NCBI RefSeq assembly: GCF_016925675.1
Contig: NZ_CP070506.1
Coordinates: 3,594,501 to 3,658,500 of the forward strand
Reading direction: 5' to 3'
Length of the DNA: 64,000 nucleotides
DNA from: Pseudomonas hygromyciniae
GTDB taxonomy: Bacteria; Pseudomonadota; Gammaproteobacteria; Pseudomonadales; Pseudomonadaceae
The number at the start of each line of letters is the position of its first letter. The stretch's first letter is position 1. Positions 8,966 to 19,232 of the stretch are shown here, in pieces. The translations under genes were made by a program, and so were the position numbers. Below the pieces are notes generated by a model. That model did no database searches, was not told the DNA's origin, and saw nothing but the letters and a program-made list of their open reading frames with translations.

Positions 8966-11900
8966 ATGCCAGCTCCTGCCCCTGATTCATCCCCCCTCGA
9001 CCTGATCGAATACGAGCTGAACGGCTTTCACCAGAGCCTGGCGGTGTATCGCCAGCAGGTAACCAGCTGGTACGCGCAAGCCCTGGACAAGGCCAGCCAT
9101 GCCACGGATTTGCCGTCGTTGCTGGGCATGGAGCGAGTGCTGCGGGTCGGCGACTCCCAAGTGTCGGTGAGCATGACCGACACCGATTTTGCTTCCAGTG
9201 TTGCCGTGTGCCCGGCAGGCGGCGAGCTGAAGATCCAGAGCAAATTCGAGTCGGTGTATGACGTGCCGCTGGGCAATCTCCAGGTGCAGGTGCTTGGCCT
9301 GGATGACGGCAGTTCCACGTTTATCCAACTGGATGAACAGGGTCAGGCCTCCCATCACTGCGTGGCCGGCGGGCGCTATCAGGTGCGTGTGCAGGGCGGG
9401 GTGTCGCCGGCGCAGGTGGAGGCGCTGTTTGCGTCCTACGACGGTTTGACCGTTGAGCTGCAAGCCTGGCTGCGCAAGGAGTGGAGTGGGTTCAAACCGC
9501 ACTGGCAGGCCTCCAGCGCGAGCGCCATTGGCAGTGGGATATTGGCCGGGACCTGGTCAGCCATTTCCGGGGTGTGGGACAGCGTGTCGCTGGTGCAGGA
9601 CATCCTCAAGGACCCGGCCCAGCACATCGAACGCCTCGGCACCCAGGCCGCCGAGCTGGCAGCCCTGGCGCGTGAAGCGCCCCAAGTGATGGAACAGGCG
9701 ATGCTGCTGGCCAGCGACGAGGCAGCGCTGTACCTGATGTTACGCACGGCGATGATCTGGCTGTCGGCGTTGCCGCCCAGCCAGGTGGCGGGGAAAACCG
9801 CCGAGGTGATTACCGGGCTTGCCGTGTCGCTGCTCATTGATTTGCTGATTGCGCTGGTGCTGACCATTGCCCTGCAAGGTGCCGGGATCGCGTATCTGGG
9901 GCTGCGGCTGGCGAAGTATGGATCGCAGGTGGTTGAGCTTGCGGTGGGCTTCGTCAAAGGCGTGTTCGACATCCTCAAGCGTTTTATGGCGGCGGTGGAT
10001 CGCTACAAGGCGGTGGCCGTGCGCGGCGTCGTCGGCGGCTTACAAAAAGGCGGCCTGCAGATGCACTGGGGGGCGCGGCGCAATACCACGCTCAAGCAAC
10101 TTGAGGCGGTGGATGACGCGCCCTCCTCCGCGAAAAACCCCAACGGCGCAGCCAGCGCCAGCGCCGATAAAACCGCGACCCATGGCTGCCCGGTGTCCAT
10201 GGTCACTGGCGAAGAACTGCTGACCCTGACCGATGGCGAGTTGCAGGGCGTGCTGCCGTTTGCCTGGACACGGCTGTATCGCACCAGTGCCGTGGAGGTG
10301 GATTGCGGGCTGGGGTTTGGCTGGAGCCATTCCCTGGCCCAGCGGCTGGTGGTGGTCGGTGAGTCGGTGGTGTGGACCGATCACGAGAACCGCAGTACCA
10401 CCTTTCCCCTGCCGTCCGCTGCCCGCCCGGCCATCAGCAATAGCCTGGCCGAGGCAGCGATTTATCTGGGGGCGGCGTCGGATGAACTGGTGCTGGCGCA
10501 GGGGGCACGGTTCTACCACTTTCAAGACGGTGTGCTGACGGCGATCAGCGATGGGTATGACAACCGCCTGCGTATTTCCCGCGATGTATCGGGGCGGATT
10601 CTGCGCCTGGATAACGATGCCGGGCGGGCGCTGCTGTTGCGCTATGACCGCGGGCATATCGTGGCGGTGGACTATCAGGTGTTTCGCGTGGAAAGCGAAG
10701 CGGATGACGCCTGGGTGACTGAGCAGAACGTCGTTTCCTACCGCTATGACGAACAGTGGCGACTGGTTGAGGCGACCAATGCTGTAGGCGAAAGCGAGCG
10801 TTATCAGTACGACAGCCTTGCGGTAATCACTGAACGGCAGTTGGCCGGTGGGGCGAGTTTCTTCTGGGCGTGGGAACGGTCTGGCAAGGCAGCGCGCTGT
10901 GTGCGGCATTGGGCCAGTTTTGCGCAGATGGATACGCGCTATGTCTGGGATGACGACGGCCGCGTCACCCTGCTTAACGCCGATGGCAGCCAGGAAGTCT
11001 ACGTGCATGACCCGCGCGCACGGCTGGTGCAGCGGGTCGACCCGGACGGCGGCGAGCATTTCAAGTCCTACGACGCCCAGGGTCGGCTGACGGTTGAACA
11101 GGATCCCCTTGGGGCGATTACAGCCTATCAGTACGACGAGGCTGGGCGCTTGGTGGCGCTGTTTCCGGGGGATGACGAGCCTACCGCCTACGAGTATGAG
11201 CATGGCTTCGTACGGGTCATGCGTCGGGGTGCGGCGGTCTGGAAGTACCAGCGTAACGATCAGGGCGATATCACCCGCCAGACTGATCCTGATGGCAACG
11301 TTACTGAGTACAGCTATGACAAACGTGGGCAGCTTTTAGCGGTTTGGTATCCGGACCACAGCTGTCAGCGCCTGACCTGGAATGACCTTGGGCAGTTGGT
11401 TGGGGAGCAACTGCCCAATGGCGGCGTGCGGCGTTATCGCTATGACGACCTGGGCCGGCAGATTGCCCGTGAAGATGAACATGGCGCCCTGACCCACTAT
11501 CACTGGGACGCGGTAGGCCGACTGCTCAAGGTGGTATTGCCGGGCGGCGCCACCCGCGAATTGAGCTACAACCCCTACGGAAAAATCATCGCCGAGCGCG
11601 ATGAACTGGGCCGTGTGACCCGGTATGAATATGCCGACGGACTGCACCTGATCAGTCGCCGGATCAACCCCGATGGCACGGCGCTGCGCTATCGCTACGA
11701 CAACACCCGCCTGCTGCTGACCGAAATCGAAAACGAGTCAGGCGAGCGCTATCAACTGGCGTACCACCCCAACGGCCTGATCCAACAGGAAACCGGCTTC
11801 GACGGCAAACGCACCACCTACGTCTACGACCTCAACGGCCACCTGCAGGAAAAAACCGAGTTCGGCGACGATGACCGTCAGCTGATTACCGCCTACCAGC

Positions 11901-13585
11901 GCGACAACGCCGGCCGCCTTATAAGAAAAACCCTGCCCGATGGCAGCACGGTGGATTACACCTACGACCGCCTCGGCAATCTCTTAAGCGTCGACGACGG
12001 CCACTGGCCGCTGCATTACGAATACGACCGCCAAAACCGCCTGACCGCCGAACACCAGGGCTGGGGCACCTTGCGCTACGGCTACGACAGCTGCGGCCAA
12101 CTCGACCACCTGCGCCTGCCCGACAACAACCACCTGACCTTCAACCACGACAAGGGCGGCCACCTCGCCACCGTTGAGCTCAATGGCCGCACACTCACCT
12201 CACACCTGTTCAAAGCCGGGCGCGAGCAACAGCGCCAGCAGGGCCAACTGCTCAGCCACTACCACTACGACGACCAGGGCCGCCTGACCCAACACCAACA
12301 CCGCCACTACACCTACGACAAAAGCGGCAACCTCACCCGCCTGCTCGACACCCGCAAGGGCCAGCACGACTACCACTACGACCCCCTCGACCGCCTGACC
12401 CGCGCCGACCACTCGCAAGACGTGCAAGAACGCTTCGCCCACGACCCGGCGGGCAACCTGCTGATGCAAGACCGCCCAGGCCCCGGCATCGTCGTCGGCA
12501 ACCGCCTGTTACTACAAGGCGACCGGCATTGCGACTACGACGCCTTCGGAAACCTCATACGCGAACGCCGTGGCCGCGCACAGCAACGGGTCACCGAATA
12601 CCGCTACGACTGCCAGCACCGCCTGATCGGCATCACCCAACCAGACGGCAGCCAGGCCAGCTATCGCTATGACCCATTTGGCCGGCGCATCAGCAAAACC
12701 GTGGCGGGCAAGACGACAGAGTTTTTCTGGCAAGGCGACAAGGTTATCGCCGAGCACACACATGGCCAGCACCGTAGCTATCTCTACGAGCCGGACAGCT
12801 TCAGGCCGCTGGCCTTGCTAGACGGTTTCGGGCCGGCCAATACACAGGTCTTCCACTACCAACTTGACCACCTGGGCACACCGCAGGAACTGACCAGCGC
12901 AGACGGCAAAATCGTCTGGTCTGCCCATTACCAGGCCTACGGGAAAATCACCCGGTTGGATGTAGGCACGGTCGACAACCCACTGCGCTTTCAGGGGCAG
13001 TATTACGACCGGGAAAGCGGGCTGCATTACAACCGGCATCGCTACTACAATCCGGACAACGGACGCTACCTGACCCCCGACCCGGTGAAGTTGGCGGGTG
13101 GGGTGAACGGGTATTTGTATGTGCCCAACCCAACGGGGTGGGTGGATCCGTTGGGGTTGAATGCGTGTCCGGGTGGGGATGGGTGCAAGCCGAAGGGAAG
13201 TAGCGCCGACTCCCCCCACAATGCAGCAATAGATGAGGGTTTACCCTCACTGCCTCTAATTCACGAAGTTGATGCCCGAACTCTGAATCGTACGCACAGT
13301 ATTGAGGGAAGACGGTCAACCAAACGAGTTGAGGAGATTTCTAGTAACATGCGAAGCAATGGGTACAACAAAAACACCCCTATTGACGTAATCGAATATA
13401 ACGAGCAGCGTTATATTATTGATGGGCACCATCGGGCGTCTGCAGCAAGGCGAACACATACACTTGTCACCATAAGACTGATTGACAATATAGAAAACCA
13501 CGATACCTCATTTAGCAGCATCAATGACGTAGTGAGCTCTTCAAAAACCGCTGGACCAGATAGGCTAGAAAGGTCAAGAAAATGA
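8966..13585 (+). CDS. Rhs polymorphic toxin with ParB-like nuclease C-terminus
   Basis: 1539 aa. Residues 1-400 form a non-PAAR N-terminal region with hydrophobic helices around 290-330. A DUF6531-type segment begins near HGCPVSMVTGEELL (about 410). Tens of YD repeats follow, then the Rhs core boundary RYYNPDNGRYLTPDP and DPLGL at 1394-1398. The last about 140 residues are the variable toxin tip and contain IIDGHHRASAARR near 1484, the GxHR-type motif of ParB/sulfiredoxin-fold nucleases. GC falls sharply after about 13200, exactly at the tip. The downstream gene overlaps its stop and is the likely immunity gene. No VgrG, PAAR or type VI gene is nearby. The toxin class is inferred from the motif. 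Confidence 0.88.
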   Translation: MPAPAPDSSPLDLIEYELNGFHQSLAVYRQQVTSWYAQALDKASHATDLPSLLGMERVLRVGDSQVSVSMTDTDFASSVAVCPAGGELKIQSKFESVYDVPLGNLQVQVLGLDDGSSTFIQLDEQGQASHHCVAGGRYQVRVQGGVSPAQVEALFASYDGLTVELQAWLRKEWSGFKPHWQASSASAIGSGILAGTWSAISGVWDSVSLVQDILKDPAQHIERLGTQAAELAALAREAPQVMEQAMLLASDEAALYLMLRTAMIWLSALPPSQVAGKTAEVITGLAVSLLIDLLIALVLTIALQGAGIAYLGLRLAKYGSQVVELAVGFVKGVFDILKRFMAAVDRYKAVAVRGVVGGLQKGGLQMHWGARRNTTLKQLEAVDDAPSSAKNPNGAASASADKTATHGCPVSMVTGEELLTLTDGELQGVLPFAWTRLYRTSAVEVDCGLGFGWSHSLAQRLVVVGESVVWTDHENRSTTFPLPSAARPAISNSLAEAAIYLGAASDELVLAQGARFYHFQDGVLTAISDGYDNRLRISRDVSGRILRLDNDAGRALLLRYDRGHIVAVDYQVFRVESEADDAWVTEQNVVSYRYDEQWRLVEATNAVGESERYQYDSLAVITERQLAGGASFFWAWERSGKAARCVRHWASFAQMDTRYVWDDDGRVTLLNADGSQEVYVHDPRARLVQRVDPDGGEHFKSYDAQGRLTVEQDPLGAITAYQYDEAGRLVALFPGDDEPTAYEYEHGFVRVMRRGAAVWKYQRNDQGDITRQTDPDGNVTEYSYDKRGQLLAVWYPDHSCQRLTWNDLGQLVGEQLPNGGVRRYRYDDLGRQIAREDEHGALTHYHWDAVGRLLKVVLPGGATRELSYNPYGKIIAERDELGRVTRYEYADGLHLISRRINPDGTALRYRYDNTRLLLTEIENESGERYQLAYHPNGLIQQETGFDGKRTTYVYDLNGHLQEKTEFGDDDRQLITAYQRDNAGRLIRKTLPDGSTVDYTYDRLGNLLSVDDGHWPLHYEYDRQNRLTAEHQGWGTLRYGYDSCGQLDHLRLPDNNHLTFNHDKGGHLATVELNGRTLTSHLFKAGREQQRQQGQLLSHYHYDDQGRLTQHQHRHYTYDKSGNLTRLLDTRKGQHDYHYDPLDRLTRADHSQDVQERFAHDPAGNLLMQDRPGPGIVVGNRLLLQGDRHCDYDAFGNLIRERRGRAQQRVTEYRYDCQHRLIGITQPDGSQASYRYDPFGRRISKTVAGKTTEFFWQGDKVIAEHTHGQHRSYLYEPDSFRPLALLDGFGPANTQVFHYQLDHLGTPQELTSADGKIVWSAHYQAYGKITRLDVGTVDNPLRFQGQYYDRESGLHYNRHRYYNPDNGRYLTPDPVKLAGGVNGYLYVPNPTGWVDPLGLNACPGGDGCKPKGSSADSPHNAAIDEGLPSLPLIHEVDARTLNRTHSIEGRRSTKRVEEISSNMRSNGYNKNTPIDVIEYNEQRYIIDGHHRASAARRTHTLVTIRLIDNIENHDTSFSSINDVVSSSKTAGPDRLERSRK

Positions 13586-14136
13586 AAACTCAGACGCTAG
13601 AAGATCTAATCAGCGAATACTTAGAGGAAGTTGAAAAGGCAACCAACTTACTTGAATTATCGTTTGGTACAAAAAATATCTTAGGACTGTGGCGTTCAAA
13701 ACAAATCCCGCAGCGCGGAAAGCTCAGCGATGACGCAACGTACGAACTACATGGAATCGGCTGCAGGGTTTATATATCCGAGAAATGTATTGACTTCGAT
13801 TACGGCCCCGACGGTCGAATTGATGGCTTCGACTCATGGAGACTTTACATTTACGCATGCGAAGCTCAAAAAAAATACAAAAAATACACTAACAAGACGA
13901 CGATCGAGCGAGAGTTCAGCGAGTACGTAGAAAAAGGAAAAGCAAAGAAAATTCAGGGTTCAATTTCCAACTTATTTTTTCCAGAAACCTTGATAAAAAA
14001 ATCGGAACAAAAGGAACGAACCTATTTAATCGCAAGTAAATTTAGTAATAGGCCCACTATTGCCCACTATGAATCAACACCAAAACGCGTTGAGCGGCGG
14101 CAAACACTTGCGGCCATTGCTCGCGCAGGGTGCTAA
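13582..14136 (+). CDS. Presumed immunity protein (DUF6896-like)
   Basis: 184 aa, starting in an ATGA overlap with the rhs stop. The segment YELHGIGCRVYISEKCIDFD followed by GRIDGFDSWRLYIYA resembles DUF6896-family proteins, which occur beside toxin genes. The rest is rich in Lys, Glu and Asn. Base composition is AT-rich like the toxin tip and unlike the rhs core, as expected for a toxin/immunity cassette swapped as one unit. The last about 25 residues (from YESTPKRVERRQ) return to GC-rich codons and may be replaced sequence. Immunity function is inferred from position. Confidence 0.65.
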   Translation: MKTQTLEDLISEYLEEVEKATNLLELSFGTKNILGLWRSKQIPQRGKLSDDATYELHGIGCRVYISEKCIDFDYGPDGRIDGFDSWRLYIYACEAQKKYKKYTNKTTIEREFSEYVEKGKAKKIQGSISNLFFPETLIKKSEQKERTYLIASKFSNRPTIAHYESTPKRVERRQTLAAIARAGC

Positions 14137-14250
14137 ATAGATCCGCTCCTTTAACCAACTACTGGAAGGTTTATACATCAATCCCCTCTCAGATATTTCC
14201 GACAGCGTTTTAGGGTTACCACTCGGAAGACGCCCCAATAATCTTCGGCA

Positions 14251-14459
14251 GTCGCTGCAAATTCAGCGACCGGGTTTCGCAGCCCGGTTAAACTCTAGAC
14301 GCACAGCGTCCCCCACAAGATAGCGGGCGCTTTTTTATGCCTAATGTTATGGCGGCTGTGCGCGGGATACCTTCGGGTATGCCGGGTTCCTAGAGTCCCG
14401 GTCTGCGAACCTGCGTACAGCTACCACCCGGTATCGTTTCGCAGCGATGGGTAGTAGCT
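14251..14459 (+). ncRNA. Structured leader upstream of a DUF6124-type gene
   Basis: Five consecutive hairpins are visible: GTCGCTG/CAGCGAC (14251-14270), CGGG/CCCG (14271-14286), GACGC/GCGTC (14298-14310), ATACC-TTCG-GGTAT (14367-14380) and an 11-bp stem with one mismatch, AGCTACCACCC/GGGTAGTAGCT (14419-14459). A short AGCG/CGCT stem followed by six Ts at 14322-14336 resembles an internal terminator. From memory, similar leaders precede this gene family elsewhere in Pseudomonas. Whether it is a transcribed regulatory RNA is inferred. Confidence 0.5.
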
Positions 14460-14481
14460 CCATAACTCTAGGAGCTTTGCC

Positions 14482-14710
14482 ATGATCAAACACAGTCCAA
14501 ACCCGCCATTAGACTCAACCTCGCTTCACGCAACTGCTCACCGCTGAACCCTCCTACTGAAACAAAGTGGTCTGCTGAAGACCATGGCATCTTCATCGTG
14601 CGCAAAGGAACAGATGCAAAGACGTTGTTGATCAACGCTTCGGAGGATCTTGCGTCGGCTCAACCGCCACGTCGTTCCCATTCGCCGCCAACGTGCAGGC
14701 GCTAAAGTGA
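14482..14710 (+). pseudogene. Remnant of a DUF6124/DUF3077-family gene
   Basis: Begins ATGATCAAACACAGTCCAAA, giving MIKHSPNPP, a typical family start, but stops after 21 codons. Family-like sequence resumes near 14585 as GIFIVRKGTDAKTLLINASE and DLASA, then in another frame as TATSFPFAANVQALK to a TGA at 14708-14710. The intact family is about 110-130 aa; this copy has lost its middle and 3' end. A complete relative is at 44970-45317. Confidence 0.65.
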
Positions 14711-14753
14711 TACCTTCTCGATCCCACTTGATAAAAAAGGAGTTTTACCGCCG

Positions 14754-15302
14754 ATGAGGATCAAATGTTCCGTCTTTATCGCAGCGAGCATTGACGGTTT
14801 TATTGCCCGGCCAGATGGGGATATCGAGTGGCTGCACCGACCGGAATATGAGAGTTCGGGCTTGAACGGCATCACGTATGAAAGTTTCATCGCAACGGTT
14901 GACGGGTTGGTCATGGGGCGTAAGACCCTGGAAAAAGTACTGTCCTTTCCAGAGTGGCCCTATGAGGGCACACCGGTCATAGCGCTGTCTCACCAGACCT
15001 TGCAGATTCCGGCGCATCTACAGGGCAAGGTGGAGGTCTTGGCAGCCGACGTGAGCACACTCGTCGAGCAACTGGCCGAGCGCGGCATGAAGCATCTTTA
15101 TATCGATGGCGGCCAGACCATTCAGGCATTTCTTGAAGCAGGCCTGCTCAATGAGTTGATCATCACCCGTATTCCGATTCTGCTAGGTCAGGGGATTCCG
15201 TTGTTCAGTCAAGTCGGGCATGAATGTGAGCTTCGCCACATCGATACCTGGGCCTCGGACAATGGGTTTGTCCAAAGCCGGTATGCGATCGAGCAGTGTT
15301 GA
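14754..15302 (+). CDS. Dihydrofolate reductase / RibD C-terminal family protein
   Basis: 182 aa. It has the family's first strand with FIAASIDGFIARPDGDIEWL, then MGRKTLEKVLSF and a C-terminal YIDGGQTIQAFLEAGLLNEL, as in YyaP/YwjB-type proteins of the RibD C-terminal superfamily. These are NADPH-binding reductase folds of unknown physiological substrate; true folate activity is not implied. It stands alone, convergent with cysS across a shared terminator. Confidence 0.83.
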   Translation: MRIKCSVFIAASIDGFIARPDGDIEWLHRPEYESSGLNGITYESFIATVDGLVMGRKTLEKVLSFPEWPYEGTPVIALSHQTLQIPAHLQGKVEVLAADVSTLVEQLAERGMKHLYIDGGQTIQAFLEAGLLNELIITRIPILLGQGIPLFSQVGHECELRHIDTWASDNGFVQSRYAIEQC

Positions 15303-15323
15303 ATCGCAAAACCTCCACACACA

Positions 15324-15353
15324 AAAACGCCCCGAACCAGTCGGGGCGTTTTT
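15324..15353. terminator. Bidirectional intrinsic terminator
   Basis: A perfect 12-bp stem AAAACGCCCCGA / TCGGGGCGTTTT with a 5-base loop, A-rich on one side and T-rich on the other. It lies between the convergent reductase gene and cysS. Confidence 0.9.
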
Positions 15354-15376
15354 ATTCAGCTTGAAACAATCAGCCG

Positions 15377-16759
15377 TCAGTCAGCCAACCGCCACGTCGT
15401 CCCGCCCTTCCCATCTTCCAACACCACGCCCATGACGGTGAGTTGGTCGCGGATGCGGTCGGACTCTGCCCAGTCCTTGTTGGCACGGGCATTCAAGCGG
15501 GCTTGGATCAGTGCGTCGACTTCGGCTGCGTCCACACGCCCTTCGGCGCCGGCTTGCAGGAAGTCGTCGGCTTCCATTTGCAGCACGCCCAGCACGCTGG
15601 CCAGTTCTTTCAAACGGGCCGCCAAACCTGCCGCTACATCCAGATCGCTCTCGCGCAGGCGGTTGATCTCACGGACCATTTCGAACAGTACGGCGCAGGC
15701 TTCGGGGGTGCCGAAGTCGTCGTTCATCACGGTGGTGAAGCGCTCGACAAATGCTTCGCCACCGGCCGGCGCGACAACCGGCAGGCCTTTCAACGCATGG
15801 TAGAAACGCTCCAGGGCGCCCTTGGCGTCCTTGAGGTTGTCTTCCGAGTAGTTAATGGCGCTGCGGTAATGGCTCGATACCAGCAGGTAACGCACAACTT
15901 CCGGGTGGTACTTTTCCAGCACGTCGCGGATGGTGAAGAAGTTGTTCAAGGACTTGGACATCTTCTCGCCATTGATGCGAATCATGCCGCAATGCATCCA
16001 CGCGTTGGCGTAGGTCTTGCCAGTGGCCGCTTCGCTTTGGGCGATTTCGTTTTCGTGGTGCGGGAACTCAAGGTCGCTGCCGCCGCCATGAATGTCGAAG
16101 GTCTCGCCCAGGCAGCAGGTGGACATCACCGAGCATTCGATGTGCCAACCCGGACGCCCGGCGCCCCACGGCGACTCCCAGCTCGGCTCGCCGGGCTTGG
16201 TGCCTTTCCACAGCACGAAGTCCAGCGGGTCTTGCTTGGCTTCGTCCACTTCGATGCGCGCACCGATGCGCAGGTCTTCGATTTTCTTGCGCGACAGCTT
16301 GCCGTAGCCCATGAACTTGGCGACGCGGTAGTACACGTCGCCATTGCCCGGGGCGTAGGCGTAGCCCTTGTCGATCAAGGTCTGGATCATCGCGTGCATG
16401 CCAGGGATGTGGTCAGTGGCACGCGGCTCCATGTCCGGCTTGAGGATGTTCAGGCGCGCCTCATCCTCGTGCATGGCCGCAATCATGCGCTCGGTCAGCG
16501 CGTCGAACGACTCGCCGTTTTCATTGGCGCGATTGATGATCTTGTCGTCGATGTCGGTGATGTTGCGCACGTACGTCAAGTCGTAGCCGCTGAAACGCAA
16601 CCAGCGGGTCACCAGGTCGAAGGCAACCATGCTGCGGCCGTGGCCGATGTGGCAGTAGTCGTACACGGTCATGCCGCACACGTACATGCGCACCTTGTTG
16701 CCATCCAGCGGCTTGAAGACTTCTTTGGTCTTACTGAGCGTGTTGTAGATCGTTAGCAC
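15377..16759 (-). CDS. cysS: Cysteinyl-tRNA synthetase
   Basis: 460 aa, the normal length. The HIGH-type motif is [10 protein letters not shown] near residue 37 and the KMSKS loop is [10 protein letters not shown] near 265. Zinc ligands are visible as [14 protein letters not shown] and HHENE. It charges tRNA-Cys in the cytoplasm. It follows glnS on the same strand with a 21-base gap, the conserved Pseudomonas order. Confidence 0.97.
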   Translation of the reverse strand: MLTIYNTLSKTKEVFKPLDGNKVRMYVCGMTVYDYCHIGHGRSMVAFDLVTRWLRFSGYDLTYVRNITDIDDKIINRANENGESFDALTERMIAAMHEDEARLNILKPDMEPRATDHIPGMHAMIQTLIDKGYAYAPGNGDVYYRVAKFMGYGKLSRKKIEDLRIGARIEVDEAKQDPLDFVLWKGTKPGEPSWESPWGAGRPGWHIECSVMSTCCLGETFDIHGGGSDLEFPHHENEIAQSEAATGKTYANAWMHCGMIRINGEKMSKSLNNFFTIRDVLEKYHPEVVRYLLVSSHYRSAINYSEDNLKDAKGALERFYHALKGLPVVAPAGGEAFVERFTTVMNDDFGTPEACAVLFEMVREINRLRESDLDVAAGLAARLKELASVLGVLQMEADDFLQAGAEGRVDAAEVDALIQARLNARANKDWAESDRIRDQLTVMGVVLEDGKGGTTWRLAD

Positions 16760-16780
16760 GATGTTTCCCTTAAGACTTGA

Positions 16781-18481
16781 TCACTGGCCCCACGAATCAC
16801 GCAAGGTCACGGTACGGTTGAATACCGGCTGACCAGGTTTCGAGTCCTTGATATCTGCGCAGAAGTAGCCTTCGCGCTCGAACTGGAAACGGTCTTCCGG
16901 CTGTGCGTCGCCAAGCGATGGCTCGGCACGACAACCCGTAAGCACTTGCAGGGAGTCAGGGTTGATGTTGTCGAGGAAACTCGCGCTGTCTTCTGCCTTC
17001 TCAGGGTTGGCCGAGCGGAACAGGCGATCGTACAGGCGGACTTCGCACTCGACGCTGGCAGCAGCCGGCACCCAGTGCACCACGCCTTTGACCTTGCGGC
17101 CTTCCGGGTTCTTGCCCAGGGTATCCGGATCGTAGGAGCAACGCAGTTCGACGATGTTGCCATCGGCGTCTTTAATGGCTTCGTCGGCACGGATCACGTA
17201 ACTGCCGCGCAGGCGCACTTCGCCGTTGGGCTCAAGGCGCTTGTAGCCCTTTGGCGGCTCTTCCATGAAGTCGTCGCGGTCGATGTAGATTTCACGGGCG
17301 AACGGCAGCTTGCGCACGCCCAGTTCTTCTTTCTGCGGATGACGTGGCAGTTCGAGGTTCTCGATCTGGCCTTCCGGGTAGTTGGTGATCACGACTTTCA
17401 ACGGACGCAGCACACACATGGCGCGCGGGGCGTTCGCGTCGAGGTCCTGGCGGATGCTGAATTCCAGCATGCCGTAGTCGACCACGCCGTCGGAGCGGTT
17501 GGTACCGACCATCTCGCAGAAATTGCGGATCGAAGCCGGGGTGTAACCGCGACGGCGGAAGCCCGACAGGGTCGACATGCGTGGGTCGTCCCAGCCGAAC
17601 ACGTGCTTTTCATCGACCAGTTGCTTGAGCTTGCGCTTGCTGGTGATGGTGTAGTTCAGGTTCAGGCGGCTGAATTCGTACTGACGCGGGTGCGCCGGTA
17701 CCGGCAGGCTGTCGAGGAACCATTCATACAGCGGGCGATGGCTTTCGAATTCCAGGGTGCAGATGGAATGCGTAATGCCTTCGATGGCGTCCGACTGACC
17801 GTGGGTGAAGTCGTAGTTGGGGTAGATGCACCACTTGTCACCGGTCTGGTGGTGGTGGGCATGGCGGATGCGGTACATGATCGGGTCGCGCAGGTTCATG
17901 TTCGGCGAGGCCATGTCGATCTTGGCGCGCAGTACGCGGGCGCCGTCCGGGAACTCGCCGTCGCGCATGCGGGTGAACCAGTCCAGGTTCTCTTCTACCG
18001 AACGGTCGCGGAACGGGCTGTTCTTGCCCGGTTCGGTCAGGGTGCCACGGTATTCCTTTGCCTGCTCCGGGGTCAGGTCGTCGACATAGGCCTTGCCGGC
18101 CTTGATCAGCTCCACCGCCCAGTCGAACAACTGGTCGAAATACTTGGAGGCATAGCGCACTTCACCGGACCATTCAAAGCCCAGCCACTTGATGTCGCTT
18201 TCGATGGCGTCGATGTATTCCTGGTCTTCCTTGGCCGGGTTGGTGTCGTCGAAACGCAGGTGCGTGACGCCACCGAACTCCTGGGCCAGGCCGAAGTTCA
18301 CACAGATCGACTTGGCGTGGCCGATGTGCAGGTAACCGTTGGGCTCAGGCGGGAAACGGGTGACGATCTGCGTGTGCTTGCCCGAATCCAGGTCCGCCTG
18401 GATGATCGGGCGCAGGAAATTGACCGGGACGGCAGGTCCGGCCTTGGAATTCGAGGTAGGGTCGACAGTGGGCTTGCTCAT
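16781..18481 (-). CDS. glnS: Glutaminyl-tRNA synthetase
   Basis: 566 aa. The start is ATG 18479-18481 ([15 protein letters not shown]) behind AAGGATCCT; the 15-residue upstream extension has no support. Class I signatures are [16 protein letters not shown] and a KMSKS-type loop [10 protein letters not shown]. The C-terminal anticodon-binding barrels are present. It charges tRNA-Gln. It forms a transcription unit with cysS and is divergent from ppiB. Confidence 0.97.
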   Translation of the reverse strand: MSKPTVDPTSNSKAGPAVPVNFLRPIIQADLDSGKHTQIVTRFPPEPNGYLHIGHAKSICVNFGLAQEFGGVTHLRFDDTNPAKEDQEYIDAIESDIKWLGFEWSGEVRYASKYFDQLFDWAVELIKAGKAYVDDLTPEQAKEYRGTLTEPGKNSPFRDRSVEENLDWFTRMRDGEFPDGARVLRAKIDMASPNMNLRDPIMYRIRHAHHHQTGDKWCIYPNYDFTHGQSDAIEGITHSICTLEFESHRPLYEWFLDSLPVPAHPRQYEFSRLNLNYTITSKRKLKQLVDEKHVFGWDDPRMSTLSGFRRRGYTPASIRNFCEMVGTNRSDGVVDYGMLEFSIRQDLDANAPRAMCVLRPLKVVITNYPEGQIENLELPRHPQKEELGVRKLPFAREIYIDRDDFMEEPPKGYKRLEPNGEVRLRGSYVIRADEAIKDADGNIVELRCSYDPDTLGKNPEGRKVKGVVHWVPAAASVECEVRLYDRLFRSANPEKAEDSASFLDNINPDSLQVLTGCRAEPSLGDAQPEDRFQFEREGYFCADIKDSKPGQPVFNRTVTLRDSWGQ

Positions 18482-18728
18482 AGGATCCTTGAACAGACAG
18501 GTACGTGGCCGGGTCAGGCCAGACAAACAAAGGGCTTATCATAGCCGATGCTGTCAAGCACCTGACAGGGCATGGCCAAAAACTGCTGCATTTATTGCAC
18601 GGGCGGTAAAAAACCACCTCGAAATTCCTGCCGGGCACGCTAAACTGCGCGCCTTGGCAGCGTTTTGCCAGACAGGTGCAGGCGTGTAACGCGCCAGAAC
18701 CCACGAATTCCTTGAAAGAGTAGTGAAC

Positions 18729-19232
18729 ATGACTCAAGTCAAACTGACCACCAACCACGGTGACATCGTCATCGAACTGAACGCCGAGAAAGCGCCGCTC
18801 ACGGTCGCCAACTTCATCGAATACGTTAAAGCCGGCCACTACGAAAACACCGTTTTCCACCGTGTCATCGGCAACTTCATGGTCCAGGGCGGCGGTTTCG
18901 AGCCGGGCATGAAAGAAAAGAAAGACAAGCGCCCAAGCATCCAGAACGAAGCGGACAACGGTCTTTCCAACGACAAGTACACCGTCGCCATGGCCCGTAC
19001 CATGGAGCCGCATTCGGCCTCCGCGCAGTTCTTCATCAACGTGGCCGACAACGGTTTCCTCAACCACAGCGCCAAGACCGTACAGGGCTGGGGCTACGCG
19101 GTATTCGGTAAAGTCACCGAAGGCACCGACGTCGTGGACAAGATCAAGGGTGTTTCCACCACCATGAAAGGCGGTCACCAGGACGTACCAGCAGAAGACG
19201 TGATCATCGAGAAAGCCGAGATCATTGCGTGA
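18729..19232 (+). CDS. ppiB: Cytoplasmic cyclophilin, peptidyl-prolyl isomerase B
   Basis: 167 aa from ATG 18729 ([17 protein letters not shown]); GAAAGAG lies 8 bases upstream, while an in-frame GTG at 18723 is too close to it. The cyclophilin core is visible as [15 protein letters not shown] and [17 protein letters not shown], including the catalytic Arg and the binding-pocket Phe, Met, Gln and Phe. No signal peptide is present, so it is the cytosolic form. Its stop overlaps the GTG of lpxH. Confidence 0.95.
   Translation: MTQVKLTTNHGDIVIELNAEKAPLTVANFIEYVKAGHYENTVFHRVIGNFMVQGGGFEPGMKEKKDKRPSIQNEADNGLSNDKYTVAMARTMEPHSASAQFFINVADNGFLNHSAKTVQGWGYAVFGKVTEGTDVVDKIKGVSTTMKGGHQDVPAEDVIIEKAEIIA

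Noticed and set aside
14754..15302. True folate dihydrofolate reductase (folA)
   Set aside because: The fold is RibD C-terminal/YyaP-like; the sequence lacks the FolA active-site layout.
15443..16756. 437-codon open frame antisense to cysS
   Set aside because: Exact shadow of cysS, caused by high GC at codon third positions; the cysS protein is full length with all motifs.
16946..18544. 532-codon open frame antisense to glnS
   Set aside because: Shadow of glnS; no domain, start site or codon pattern of its own.
18482..18728. tRNA genes near cysS/glnS
   Set aside because: tRNAs occur near this block in some pseudomonads, but no cloverleaf or T-loop sequence was seen here or elsewhere in the window.
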